A DNA stretch of 64,000 bases from an uncultured Lachnospiraceae bacterium. GTDB lineage: Bacteria > Bacillota > Clostridia > Lachnospirales > Lachnospiraceae. A program made the position numbers and the translations under genes. Positions 37,160-46,430 of this stretch are shown one piece after another; positions within the stretch are counted from its first letter, which is position 1, and every line of letters begins with the position of its first letter. The notes under the pieces were generated by a model, which saw nothing but the letters and a program-made list of their open reading frames with translations, was not told the origin of the DNA and made no database searches. Where the stretch lies: contig CALWLY010000001.1 in the NCBI GenBank assembly GCA_944381635.1, forward strand, positions 62,001 to 126,000. Reading direction: 5' to 3'.

Positions 37160-38687
37160 AGAGGAAACAGTTGTGAAGAGCGAAGCAGTAAAAGAAAATG
37201 CGTTAAAGTTTTTGAAATGGTGGACACATAAGAAAATAGCAATTTTGTGTATTGTAGTTTTTATTATAAGCATGATTCCGATTTATTATTTATCAGGATT
37301 TGTCTATGCATCGGGAGATGATTATGGATATGGAGCAACCGCACATTGGGCATGGCTTAATACACATTCTATTTTTGAAGTACTAAAAGCAGCGGCAGAA
37401 TATGCAATAGGATGTTGGTATAGTTGGCAGGGAACATGGTTTTCTGTATTTTTATTCTGTTTACAGCCGGGAGTATTTTCTGAGAGTGCCTATGCGATAG
37501 TTCCCGGTTTAATGACCTTTATACAAATCGCTTCCGTTTCTTTATTGTTTTATTATATGTTTGTAAAAAAAGCAGGATTGTCTATATGGAGTTATATCAT
37601 CATAGATTTAGGTACACTGTTTTTATTTTTTCAGTTTATTCCGAGGACAAAATCTGCAATCTTTTGGTATAATGGCACAGCCCACTATATAGTACCGCTT
37701 GGACTGGCGTTGATAGCTGTATGGGCAGCTATGAATTATTGTGATAATTATAAAAAAAGATATTTGCTGATAGCAGCAATATGCATGACTGCGTTGGGAG
37801 GAGCCAGTTACCCTGCAGCTTTGCTTGCATTGGTGATAGTTGCATGTCTGCTGTTGGTTTTTCGAAAACAGAGAAAAGCATGGTGGCTTCTGCTTCCTTT
37901 CATTTTAGAAAGTATCGGTTTGGTTATAAGTATGATAGCACCTGGAAATGTCAACCGGGGCGGAGAAGATTTTGGCTTTAGTCTTACATGGGCACTGGAA
38001 ACGATAGGATTATGTTTTGTACAGGGGATACAAACCATTTTTCTCTATATGAAAGAAAAGCCGGCAATGATAGTAATTCTGGCGGGAATTGGATGTATTA
38101 TCTGGGAAGCTTTTAAAAACTCAGAAATGAAAATAACGCTGAAATATCCGGTAATTTTCGTATTGCTCTGTTTTTGTATTTATTGTGCTATGTTTGCACC
38201 GGGAATTTACGCAGCAGTTGATGTTTCCGGGGGTGTGCCCAATACCATTTATCAGGTGTTTATATTGTGCACAGTTGTGAGTGTCGGCTATGTCGCAGGC
38301 TGGGCTTCAGGAAGAAAGGGAAGAGGATGGAGTGTCCCTAAGTTTCGGATATATGTCTTTATTCCGCTGCTATTAATCGGAGTTTTTATTATCGTATTGA
38401 ATAAAGGAACTTTAAAAAATACAACAGATTATGTATGTTTAAATTATATTTTAACAGGACAGGCCGAAGACTATAAAGAGCAGATGGAGGAAAGACTTGC
38501 GCTTTTAGCAGATCCCAATAAAAAAGAACTGGTTCTTCCACAGATAAACCAGGATCAAGGACCGCTGATGCATATGGAAATTCTGGAGGATCCCGATGCA
38601 TGGACAAACAGTGTAATGTGTAAATTTTATCAAAAGGATAAAGTTGTAGGAATCCCAAGAGAAGAGTATGAACGGCTTTATAAGTAA
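37152..38687 (+). CDS. DUF6056-like polytopic membrane protein (putative GT-C glycosyltransferase)
   Basis: The 511-residue protein has about ten to twelve membrane helices. The first extracytoplasmic loop carries an acidic SGDDYGYGATAHWAW motif, then WYSWQGTWFSVFL, characteristic of DUF6056. GT-C enzymes use polyprenyl-phosphate sugars on the outer face, with acidic residues in this loop, so the protein may add side-branch sugars after export. The C-terminal roughly 80 residues are a soluble outer domain. The reaction is inferred from architecture only. Confidence 0.72.
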   Translation: MIKEETVVKSEAVKENALKFLKWWTHKKIAILCIVVFIISMIPIYYLSGFVYASGDDYGYGATAHWAWLNTHSIFEVLKAAAEYAIGCWYSWQGTWFSVFLFCLQPGVFSESAYAIVPGLMTFIQIASVSLLFYYMFVKKAGLSIWSYIIIDLGTLFLFFQFIPRTKSAIFWYNGTAHYIVPLGLALIAVWAAMNYCDNYKKRYLLIAAICMTALGGASYPAALLALVIVACLLLVFRKQRKAWWLLLPFILESIGLVISMIAPGNVNRGGEDFGFSLTWALETIGLCFVQGIQTIFLYMKEKPAMIVILAGIGCIIWEAFKNSEMKITLKYPVIFVLLCFCIYCAMFAPGIYAAVDVSGGVPNTIYQVFILCTVVSVGYVAGWASGRKGRGWSVPKFRIYVFIPLLLIGVFIIVLNKGTLKNTTDYVCLNYILTGQAEDYKEQMEERLALLADPNKKELVLPQINQDQGPLMHMEILEDPDAWTNSVMCKFYQKDKVVGIPREEYERLYK

Positions 38688-38723
38688 AGCATTCATGAAT
38701 CGGAAAGTAAGGATGTAAAAAGG

Positions 38724-39338
38724 ATGAAAAAACAAAAAATATTAGTGTATCTTCTGACTCCTTTTCTTTTACCGGCAGATATTTTATTTTTGAGATCTGA
38801 AAATAGAGATAAAATCAAGCAGGATTTGGAAAAAGTAGGGGAAGAAAATTTTTTTGAAAATAAAACAGGAATCATGGCATTCCAGTATAGTATGATATTT
38901 TTGAAACCGTTCCGGAACATTTTTTACTTTCGAACGAAAAGCTCTCTTTTTTTGAGAAACATCAGCAGAATATTCTGCAAGCCCTTGGCAACAGTAGAGA
39001 TTAATGGAGATATTGGAGAGGGATTCCGCATTTCACACAATTATTCTGTGATTCATCCCCAAAAGGCCGGAAGAAATTTTACCGTAGGGCATGGAGTGAC
39101 TGTGGGAAAAGGAAAAGAAAGAGAAGGAAATCCCGGGTGGAACAAGCCGATTATAGGGGATGATGTGCATATTTACTCTGGAGCGACGGTTTTCGGTGGA
39201 ATTTTAATTGGAAATCATGTGGAAATCGGTGCAGGAGCCGTGGTATTTCAAGATATTCCGGATAATTGCACGGTAGTTGGTAATCCGGGACGAATTGTCA
39301 AAAAGGCGGAAAACAGAACAAAGGGAGAAGGACGATGA
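38724..39338 (+). CDS. Serine-acetyltransferase-like hexapeptide O-acetyltransferase
   Basis: The 204-residue protein has an N-terminal helical part and a C-terminal beta-helix from about residue 95 (GDIGEGFRISHNYSVIH, GRNFTVGHGVTVGKG, IIGDDVHIYSGATVFGG), ending VVGNPGRIVKKA. This is the CysE/WcaB type. The HGVTVG histidine region is the likely catalytic site. It probably acetylates a sugar of the polysaccharide. It overlaps the next gene by ATGA and is distinct from the acetyltransferase at 24638. Confidence 0.83.
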   Translation: MKKQKILVYLLTPFLLPADILFLRSENRDKIKQDLEKVGEENFFENKTGIMAFQYSMIFLKPFRNIFYFRTKSSLFLRNISRIFCKPLATVEINGDIGEGFRISHNYSVIHPQKAGRNFTVGHGVTVGKGKEREGNPGWNKPIIGDDVHIYSGATVFGGILIGNHVEIGAGAVVFQDIPDNCTVVGNPGRIVKKAENRTKGEGR

Positions 39339-40387
39339 GAGTAGTGCATATGGATTCCGGATTGGGAAATCAAATGTTGGATTATGCGGAATTTCTGGCG
39401 ATACAAAAAGAAAATCCGGATGCACCATGCTATTTGGAAAAGATTATCTATGATTTGCCTCATATGCCAGGTATGTTTTCTCAGTGGAACGGCTATGAAC
39501 TTGAAAGAATTTTTGGGATTCAGGCACCTGATATCAAAGAATTATTTTCAGAGGAAGAATGGAGCAGGATACTTAAGAGAGTGGAAGAGAGTCATTTTTG
39601 GGATGAACGTTGGAATTATGCTCCATATATTGTAGATAGTTTGGAAAAAGAGGGATTGAAACTGGAAAATTTGAGAAAGCCTCCCGAAAATCTCGCTGCA
39701 GTAAAAGGAGTAAAAGGGAAAATCAGATACTGGCTTAGCCTCTTTTTTAAAACACGCGTAGGATATCATATAAAACGTATTATAAGAAAAAAAATGGAAA
39801 AGAAGCTGGTTGCGGAAAAAAACAGCCAGTATGATGTTTTTCGAAAATATAAAGATAATGTATTTATAGGGCACTCGTTTTCTTTTAAATATAAAGGATT
39901 CGGCATTGAAAAGATGGACAGGGAAATTAGAGATGCTTTTCAATTTCCCGAAATTACGGATTCTAAAAATAAGGAAATGCTGAAATTGCTGCAAAATACA
40001 AATTCCGTTGCCATCCATGCCAGAAGAAGTGATCTTCTTTTCTTAAACGGATACTGTTATAAATACGGCTTTTTTAGACGAGCGGTAAAATATATAAAAA
40101 AACATGTGGAAAATCCGGTATTTGTTTTTTTCTGTGATGAAAAAAGTACTGGGTGGTGTGAAGAGAATGAAAAAATCTTCGGACTGAATTTTAAGAAAGA
40201 TAAGGTATATTTTGTAGACTGGAATAAAGGTGAGGAAAGCTTCAGGGACATGCAGCTTATGGCTGAGTGCAAACACAATATTTTTACAGAGAGCACCTTT
40301 GGCTTTTGGGGCGCCTATCTTAACAAAAATCCTGATAAAATAACATGTGCTCCGGATCCGCTTATTCTGGCTACTAATTCTTTTTAA
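39335..40387 (+). CDS. GT11-like fucosyltransferase, AT-rich and extended
   Basis: The 350-residue protein starts MRVVHMDSGLGNQMLDYAEF and has HARRSD from residue 228, a variant of HxRRGD. It also has QLMAECKHNIFTESTFGFWGAYL near the end, as in GT11. An insertion of about 70 basic residues lies before the signature compared with the GT11 at 12936. It is coupled to the acetyltransferase by ATGA. It is likely a fucosyltransferase, but the variant signature lowers certainty about the donor. Confidence 0.8.
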   Translation: MRVVHMDSGLGNQMLDYAEFLAIQKENPDAPCYLEKIIYDLPHMPGMFSQWNGYELERIFGIQAPDIKELFSEEEWSRILKRVEESHFWDERWNYAPYIVDSLEKEGLKLENLRKPPENLAAVKGVKGKIRYWLSLFFKTRVGYHIKRIIRKKMEKKLVAEKNSQYDVFRKYKDNVFIGHSFSFKYKGFGIEKMDREIRDAFQFPEITDSKNKEMLKLLQNTNSVAIHARRSDLLFLNGYCYKYGFFRRAVKYIKKHVENPVFVFFCDEKSTGWCEENEKIFGLNFKKDKVYFVDWNKGEESFRDMQLMAECKHNIFTESTFGFWGAYLNKNPDKITCAPDPLILATNSF

Positions 40388-40429
40388 AAAAATCTGTACG
40401 GCAGATACATTTGCTAAAAGGAGAAGATT

Positions 40430-41440
40430 ATGTCAAAGAGAACATTATATGGTACTGTTATTGTTACTTATCGTTGTAATGCGCATTGTAATATGTGTGA
40501 TTGCTTTAAGGATCCTACAAAACCAAGCGAAGAAATTACACTGGAAGACATTAAGAAACTTCCGGAAATGGCTTTTACGAATATTACCGGCGGCGAACCG
40601 TTTATCCGCCAGGATATTCCCGAAATTGTCAGAGAACTCTATAAAAAATCGGATAGAATTGTAATTTCTACAAATGGATATTTTACAGATCGCATTATTT
40701 CTTTGTGTAAGGAATTCCCCAAGGTAGGAATCAGAATCAGTATAGAAGGACTTCAGCAGACAAATGATGCGATTCGTGGAATTCCAGACGGTTTTAACAG
40801 GGGTTATACTACTCTTAAAACATTGGTAGAGATGGGCCATCCTGATGTGGGATTTGGAATGACCGTTCAGGATATGAACTGTGAAGATCTGGTTCCTCTT
40901 TACAATATAGCTAATGAAATGGGAATGGAATTTGCGACTGCAACGCTTCACAACTCATTTTATTTCAGAAAGACGGACAATAAAATTGATGACAAATATA
41001 AAGTGGCTCAAAATTTTGAGAAACTTATTAATGAACTGCTTAAAAGCAATTCTCCTAAGAAATGGTTTCGGGCATATTTCAATCATGGATTGATCAATTA
41101 TATTTATGGAAATAAACGTTTGCTTCCGTGCGATATGTCACAAAACGCCTTTTTTATTGATCCGTTCTGCGATGTGATTCCGTGCAATGGTATGGAGAAA
41201 AAGGCGGTTATGGGTAATCTGAAAAATCAAACCTGGGATGAACTTTGGAATTCAGAACAGGCAGAAAGAGTGCGGGAATGTACAAGAAAGTGTGATCGCA
41301 ATTGCTGGATGATTGGAAGTGCCTCCCCGGCTATGCATAAATATATTTGGGTGCCAGGCTGGTGGGTGATCAAGCATAAGTTCCTGAAAGGCGGCAAGTA
41401 CAGTCTGAAGGAAAATAAGTTTATAAAGGAAGCGCAATAA
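40430..41440 (+). CDS. Radical SAM protein with SPASM-like C-terminus
   Basis: The 336-residue protein carries the radical SAM cluster motif C16-x3-C20-x2-C23 and the GGEP block (TNITGGEPFIRQDI). A cysteine-rich C-terminal region (LPCDMSQ, DPFCDVIPCNG, then CTRKCDRNC) looks like a SPASM or twitch auxiliary Fe-S domain. It should cleave SAM to a 5'-deoxyadenosyl radical. In this locus a sugar or lipid-linked intermediate is the likely substrate, such as C-C or redox chemistry on a hexose; this is inference. AAGGAG lies 8 bases before the ATG. Confidence 0.88.
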   Translation: MSKRTLYGTVIVTYRCNAHCNMCDCFKDPTKPSEEITLEDIKKLPEMAFTNITGGEPFIRQDIPEIVRELYKKSDRIVISTNGYFTDRIISLCKEFPKVGIRISIEGLQQTNDAIRGIPDGFNRGYTTLKTLVEMGHPDVGFGMTVQDMNCEDLVPLYNIANEMGMEFATATLHNSFYFRKTDNKIDDKYKVAQNFEKLINELLKSNSPKKWFRAYFNHGLINYIYGNKRLLPCDMSQNAFFIDPFCDVIPCNGMEKKAVMGNLKNQTWDELWNSEQAERVRECTRKCDRNCWMIGSASPAMHKYIWVPGWWVIKHKFLKGGKYSLKENKFIKEAQ

Positions 41441-41464
41441 AGTATAAGTAAAAATGATAGAGCG

Positions 41465-43219
41465 ATGGTATTTATTATGAAAGGCAGAAACGGTTTGAGA
41501 ACAAAAAGCAATGTTTTTTTCCCATATATGATTTTAGTGTTGATATCTGTACTTCTTATTGCAAGATCTTTCTTTAGTTTTTGCTGGTCGGACGAAAGTT
41601 TTTATTTGTCCTTGGTCCACAGGTTTTGGAGCGGGGATGCACTAATCCTGGATGAATGGTCTGGAGTTCAGTTTTATACCGTATTTCTTTTGCCGTTTTA
41701 CAGCTTATATCGGCTGCTGGCAGGCGGCAGCGAGGGGATAGTTTTGGCTGCTCGTATTTTTATGGTAGTATGTCAATCGGCGCTTACTTTATATTTATAT
41801 TATGTTTTGAAAAAATTTGGAAATCAGTGGATCGCATTAGCAGGTTCACTGATTTATTTGCTGTATACAAGGGCAAATATAGGAGGAATTTCCTACTATT
41901 CCATAGGACTATTATGTTTTCTGCTTTCCATTTTATTAATTGTTGATGGAAGCAAGAAAAAGTTCGCAGCTGTTTTAAAATATATAATATCTGGCTTTTT
42001 TATGGCAATTGCAGTTGTGTGTGTGCCGATTCTGGCAGTGCCCTATATGATAGTAAGTATTTTTTGCAGAATGAGGTTCCACAAAAAAGAAGTAGTATAT
42101 TTTTGGGTAGGAACATTGATCTGTGCTGTTATATTTATTTGTTTTATGTTATCAAGAGCTGACTTAGGAGATATTATCCGAAATCTTCCCAGGATATTTC
42201 AGGATCCTGAGCATAAAAGCAATATATGGATTTCCTTTATCTTATGGCCTGCCAGAATAATATATCGCTATTGTTGGACGGTATTTATATGGGGAGGAAC
42301 ATTAGTTTATATTATTTGGAAGAAATACTGGAGAAAAGAAAATATTTCGATTAAAATTAAAAAATGGATTTTAGCAGCAAATATAATCGTCTTCTTTGTT
42401 AATTCTTGTTTGTCTATGGATATCGTAGGTGGGAATATCATAGCATTATGGATTTTAACAGAAATTTGTTATCTGCTTTTTATAGATAAAGAAGATCCTT
42501 TGAGAAAACTATGGCTCACATTTTCGATAGCGGCTTTTATTTTTTCTATCTCTTTTCATGCAGTATCTAATACAGGTCTGGATGCATTGACTATTGGTTT
42601 TATTATTGTGGGAACAATCTGCCCTCTTATTATAGTAAGGTCGGTTTGTATATGGAATCAGATAAATCCGAAAAAGGAAAAGCAATCCAATGCTATTGCG
42701 ATGTGTGTCCTTACAGTGGCAGTGCTGCAGCTTTTTGTGGTGCGTATGATTGGGGTTTATAGAGATGATGCTATTTGGAATTTGGATGAAAAAATAGAAA
42801 ACGGACCTGCAAAATATTTATATACAACATCTCAGAACAAAGAACAGTATCATGAAATTTTGGAAGCTGTAAATGAAACAGGAGGGGAATCAGAAAACTT
42901 TCTGTTTATTAATATGTTGCCATGGGCTTATCTGGACACAAAAGGCAGATGCGCAGCGCCTTCTACAAGTCGTTTTTGGGCAGGTACTTCTGAAGAAAAG
43001 CTAAAGGAGTATTACACAGTCCATCCGGATAGAGTACCAGACTATGTTTTTTTATGTAATCCGGAGTACGGTGCTTTTCGTTCTTATATTGTGCAGAAAG
43101 GTGAAAAAAGCAATGCTCCTAATGCAGGTGAGATTCCCGAATTTCTATTAGAGTACATGGAAGCGCATGGGTATGAAAAAATGGAAAAAGAGTGCGGAAC
43201 AATCTACAGGAAAAATTAG
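41465..43219 (+). CDS. Polytopic membrane protein, GT39/GT-C-like
   Basis: The 584-residue protein has about ten to twelve membrane helices. The first outer loop carries an acidic CWSDESFYLSLVHRFWSGD motif, as in ArnT/PMT-like GT-C enzymes. A soluble extracytoplasmic C-terminal domain lies at about 450-584. It could transfer a sugar from a polyprenyl phosphate to the exported glycan. An alternative start at 41477 is possible, as neither has a good Shine-Dalgarno. No family name can be firmly given. Confidence 0.65.
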   Translation: MVFIMKGRNGLRTKSNVFFPYMILVLISVLLIARSFFSFCWSDESFYLSLVHRFWSGDALILDEWSGVQFYTVFLLPFYSLYRLLAGGSEGIVLAARIFMVVCQSALTLYLYYVLKKFGNQWIALAGSLIYLLYTRANIGGISYYSIGLLCFLLSILLIVDGSKKKFAAVLKYIISGFFMAIAVVCVPILAVPYMIVSIFCRMRFHKKEVVYFWVGTLICAVIFICFMLSRADLGDIIRNLPRIFQDPEHKSNIWISFILWPARIIYRYCWTVFIWGGTLVYIIWKKYWRKENISIKIKKWILAANIIVFFVNSCLSMDIVGGNIIALWILTEICYLLFIDKEDPLRKLWLTFSIAAFIFSISFHAVSNTGLDALTIGFIIVGTICPLIIVRSVCIWNQINPKKEKQSNAIAMCVLTVAVLQLFVVRMIGVYRDDAIWNLDEKIENGPAKYLYTTSQNKEQYHEILEAVNETGGESENFLFINMLPWAYLDTKGRCAAPSTSRFWAGTSEEKLKEYYTVHPDRVPDYVFLCNPEYGAFRSYIVQKGEKSNAPNAGEIPEFLLEYMEAHGYEKMEKECGTIYRKN

Positions 43220-43248
43220 ATGACAGTATTAGGACTTTGCAGTATAAT
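43220..43248 (+). promoter_or_regulatory. Possible internal sigma-70 promoter
   Basis: ATGACA (43220-43225, one mismatch to TTGACA) and a perfect TATAAT (43243-43248) are 17 bases apart, directly after the stop of the membrane-protein gene. A 145-bp AT-rich gap precedes the GT32 gene. This could allow separate transcription of the 43-64 kb part. AT-richness raises the chance of a random match. Confidence 0.45.
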
Positions 43249-43364
43249 TAACCATAATTATAATTGTATACAAACGTGGAATTTGTAAAGTCGGTATTGC
43301 TCATAAATTTAATTATAAAGGACTGAAAATAACAATTATCTAATAAAGACGGAAAGAGAGAGCT

Positions 43365-44123
43365 ATGGAAAATTTCATTCCTAAAAAGATTCATTACAGC
43401 TGGTTTGGGGGAAAAGAAAAATCTAAATTCATTAAAAAATGTATTGCATCCTGGGAAAAATATATGCCGGATTATGAAATTATCGAGTGGAATGAAGATA
43501 ATTTTGATTTGGATAAGCATAAATTTGCCAAAGAAGCTTATGAAGCAAAAAAATATGCTTTTGTAAGTGATTATGTGAGGGTTTATACGATTTATCATTA
43601 TGGAGGAATTTATTTTGATACAGATATCGAAGTAAAGAAAAACTTTGAGGATAAACTTTATGGAGCTAAGTTTGTGATTGCTTTTGAACTTCCGGAAACT
43701 TTTATGACGGGTTTTTTCGCTGCCCAAGAAAAGAATCCGGTTGTAAAGGAAATCTTGAGCTATTATGATAATCTTAGTTTTTATAAGGAAGACGGTTCTA
43801 TGAGACTTACTCCAAATCCAATTATCTTCGCACAAAAGGTAGCAGGCTTTGGGCTTGAGTTTAATGGAAAGTTCCAAGAACTGGGAGATGGAATGCGTAT
43901 TTTTCCAAACGAAGTGTTCGGTGGGTATAATGTGTATGATATGATGTACACTGCTACGGAAAATACAGTTTTAGTGCACCATTATACGGCCTCTTGGCGA
44001 ACTGTGAGAGAAGAAATTCCGGTAAAAACAAAAAAATTATTTTTAAAATTATTTGGAATAGAAAGTTATCGTTTTATGCGGAAAGTAAAGCATATGCTGA
44101 AAAGACTGGTGGGAAAAGAATAA
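43365..44123 (+). CDS. GT32-family (OCH1/capsule) glycosyltransferase
   Basis: The 252-residue protein has IPKKIHYSWFGGKEK at the start, SDYVRVYTIYHYGGIYFDTD with the DXD motif at D85-D87, and a C-terminal VLVHHYTASWR. This is the typical bacterial GT32 layout for capsular glycosyltransferases. A retaining alpha-linkage with Man, Gal or GlcNAc donors is usual in the family, but the donor is not resolvable here. The stop is immediately followed by the ATG of the next GT4. Confidence 0.87.
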   Translation: MENFIPKKIHYSWFGGKEKSKFIKKCIASWEKYMPDYEIIEWNEDNFDLDKHKFAKEAYEAKKYAFVSDYVRVYTIYHYGGIYFDTDIEVKKNFEDKLYGAKFVIAFELPETFMTGFFAAQEKNPVVKEILSYYDNLSFYKEDGSMRLTPNPIIFAQKVAGFGLEFNGKFQELGDGMRIFPNEVFGGYNVYDMMYTATENTVLVHHYTASWRTVREEIPVKTKKLFLKLFGIESYRFMRKVKHMLKRLVGKE

Positions 44124-45305
44124 ATGAAAATATTGATTGTCAGAACGTTTCCGAATATTCTGGATTTGAATAGCTACAATGTCCAAGAAATAGGGCTTGC
44201 CAAGGCACTGGCAGCGAAAGGACACCAGGTTGGAGTCATTTTTTATAATGGAAAACAGAAAAGTCGATATGAGGACTATCAATTTTATAAAGAAAATAGA
44301 CAATACAATTTTCGAATCTATTGGCTTAGGGGAATCGGAATTTATAAGAATGGTTTTATGCCAAAGACATGTTCTATTATAAAGGAATATGATGTAGTTC
44401 AGGTACATGAATATGATCAGATCTTCAGCTGGATGCTCTATACTGCACAGAAAAAGCCTACGTTAATTTACCATGGACCATATTATCATGAATATGCCAA
44501 GGGATATAACTTGAAATGCAAAGTGTTTGACCAGTTATTTTTTCGCTGGAGAGACAGCAGTCAGGTAATAGCCCTTGGAAAAAGTAAGTTGGCCAGCGAG
44601 TTTTTGAAAAATAAAGGTTTCATGAGGGTTCATACGGTAGGTGTAGGAGTAGATGGTGATAAGTTTATAAAAAATGAAGAAGTAGAAAAAAGTTGCAGAC
44701 TGGAATGGAATCAGGATAAATTCAGGCTTCTTTATGTGGGAAAGATAGAGGAGCGGAGAAACGTATTTTTTTTGATAGATGTATTTGAAAAACTTCAGAA
44801 AAAATACGAGAAAATGGAACTAATTATTGTTGGAAGCGGTGAGCAAGAGTATGTAAATAAATTTGAAGAACGTATCCATGACCTAGTATTGGCAAAAAAA
44901 ATAAGGTACTTTAAAAGTGCATCACAGCAGGAACTGGCATGCTTTTATGAGAGAACAAATCTTTTCTTTTTTACAAGTAATTATGAAATTTTTGGTATGG
45001 TTCTTTTGGAGGCCATGTATTTTGGATTGCCTGTAGTCAGCAGCTGGAACGGAGGTTCCAGTACTTTGATTGATGATGGGATAAATGGATTTATTATGAA
45101 TGAATTTTCAGAAAAAAAATGGATTAGCACAATAGCATCTATTTATGAAGATAAAGATAGGTATGTTCGCATGACAGAATTGGCGAAAGCAACAATAAGG
45201 GAGAATTATGTGTGGGACAAACTTGCAGATAAATTTCTGGAAGGATATAGGGAAGCAATTCAGAATTGGGAAAATAGAAGTAGAAAGTTCTGTGAAAAAG
45301 AGTGA
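44124..45305 (+). CDS. GT4 glycosyltransferase
   Basis: The 393-residue GT-B enzyme has VRTFPNILDLNSYNVQEIGLA at the N-terminus, LIYHGPYYHEYAKGY in the acceptor half and EX7E in YEIFGMVLLEAM, followed by GLPVVSSWNGGSSTLI. It starts right after the GT32 stop with no spacer, so it is translationally coupled. Strongly AT-rich. Sugar unknown. Confidence 0.9.
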   Translation: MKILIVRTFPNILDLNSYNVQEIGLAKALAAKGHQVGVIFYNGKQKSRYEDYQFYKENRQYNFRIYWLRGIGIYKNGFMPKTCSIIKEYDVVQVHEYDQIFSWMLYTAQKKPTLIYHGPYYHEYAKGYNLKCKVFDQLFFRWRDSSQVIALGKSKLASEFLKNKGFMRVHTVGVGVDGDKFIKNEEVEKSCRLEWNQDKFRLLYVGKIEERRNVFFLIDVFEKLQKKYEKMELIIVGSGEQEYVNKFEERIHDLVLAKKIRYFKSASQQELACFYERTNLFFFTSNYEIFGMVLLEAMYFGLPVVSSWNGGSSTLIDDGINGFIMNEFSEKKWISTIASIYEDKDRYVRMTELAKATIRENYVWDKLADKFLEGYREAIQNWENRSRKFCEKE

Positions 45306-45416
45306 TTTGAAATTTATTAGAAATATATTTTTACTTTTTGCTTGCTGTACGTTTATATTGAACTGCAAAGTAATCTATGGAATATAGAAAAGATGAATAA
45401 TAGAGAGCAATAAGAT

Positions 45417-46349
45417 ATGATGAAAAGAGAAATACAAAATGTAATTATAACGGGACCTACTGGTGTTATGGGAATTGCAATTATTAAAATGTGTATAGCA
45501 AGGAACATAGGAGTGCTTGCAATTTGTAGAAAGGGATCGCCTAGGCTTTCAGCACTTCCTAAAGGGAAATCAGTGACGATAATCGAAGCAGATATGGATG
45601 ATTATGAATATTTGAAATTGCCCAAAGATAGAAAGTATGATGCGTGTTTTCATTTGGCATGGGAGGGAACGTTTGGTGAAAAAAGAAATGATATGCAGGT
45701 TCAGGTGAAAAATATTCAAAATACTTTGCATGCGCTAAAACTAGCTTATGCAGCAGGATGTAAAGTTTTTGTTGGAGCAGGCTCTCAGGCAGAGTATGGA
45801 AGAAAGAATGAAAGAATTACCCCTTTATTATCCACAAATCCGGAGACAGGATACGGAATAGCAAAATTGTGTGCAGGTTATATGACGAGATTGGAGAGTA
45901 AAAAGAAAGGGATAGATCATATATGGATGAGAGTACTGAGTGTTTTCGGACCTGGAGATGGAGAAAACACACTGATAGAAAGTACAATTAGCAAATTAAT
46001 AAATCAAGAAAGAGTTCCGCTCACAGCAGGAGAACAAATTTGGGATTATATTTATAGTTCTGATGCTGCTGAAGCCTTTCTTTTGGCGGCGGAATATGGT
46101 GTATCTGGAAAAGTATATTGCTTAGGAAGTGGAAAGGCAAGACAATTGAAAGATTATGTCAAATCTATAAAAAATATGATAGGTGGAAATGGGCAATTGG
46201 GATTTGGGGATATTCCATATAGTGAAAATCAAGTAATGTGTTTATATGCAGATATTTCAGAATTAGAAAAGGACACAGGGTTTAGAACGAAAGTTCCTTT
46301 TGAAGAAGGCATTAAAGAAATTTTAGAATTAAAAAGAAATATACCGTAA
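45417..46349 (+). CDS. NAD(P)-dependent sugar-nucleotide epimerase/reductase (extended SDR)
   Basis: The 310-residue protein has the Rossmann glycine motif GPTGVMG (13-19), FHLAWEGTFG, GAGSQAEYG in place of the usual Ser/Thr block, and the catalytic YGIAK (Y146, K150). This subgroup includes 4-reductases and epimerases of NDP-deoxysugars in O-antigen loci. Its neighbour two genes on is a ThDP enzyme, so the pair might act like YerF and YerE in making a branched-chain deoxysugar (inference). It has no close Shine-Dalgarno; in-frame ATGs at 45417 and 45420 are both possible. Confidence 0.83.
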   Translation: MMKREIQNVIITGPTGVMGIAIIKMCIARNIGVLAICRKGSPRLSALPKGKSVTIIEADMDDYEYLKLPKDRKYDACFHLAWEGTFGEKRNDMQVQVKNIQNTLHALKLAYAAGCKVFVGAGSQAEYGRKNERITPLLSTNPETGYGIAKLCAGYMTRLESKKKGIDHIWMRVLSVFGPGDGENTLIESTISKLINQERVPLTAGEQIWDYIYSSDAAEAFLLAAEYGVSGKVYCLGSGKARQLKDYVKSIKNMIGGNGQLGFGDIPYSENQVMCLYADISELEKDTGFRTKVPFEEGIKEILELKRNIP

Positions 46350-46430
46350 AATATAGGATAAATAAAAAATTGTGCAGTCAAATATAAAATGCCCAATTCA
46401 ACCATATTAAATTTAATGAAGGCTGTAAGT

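Noticed and set aside
43248..43877. A 209-codon minus-strand ORF
   Set aside because: Overlaps the GT32 gene and its leader; low-complexity antisense translation.
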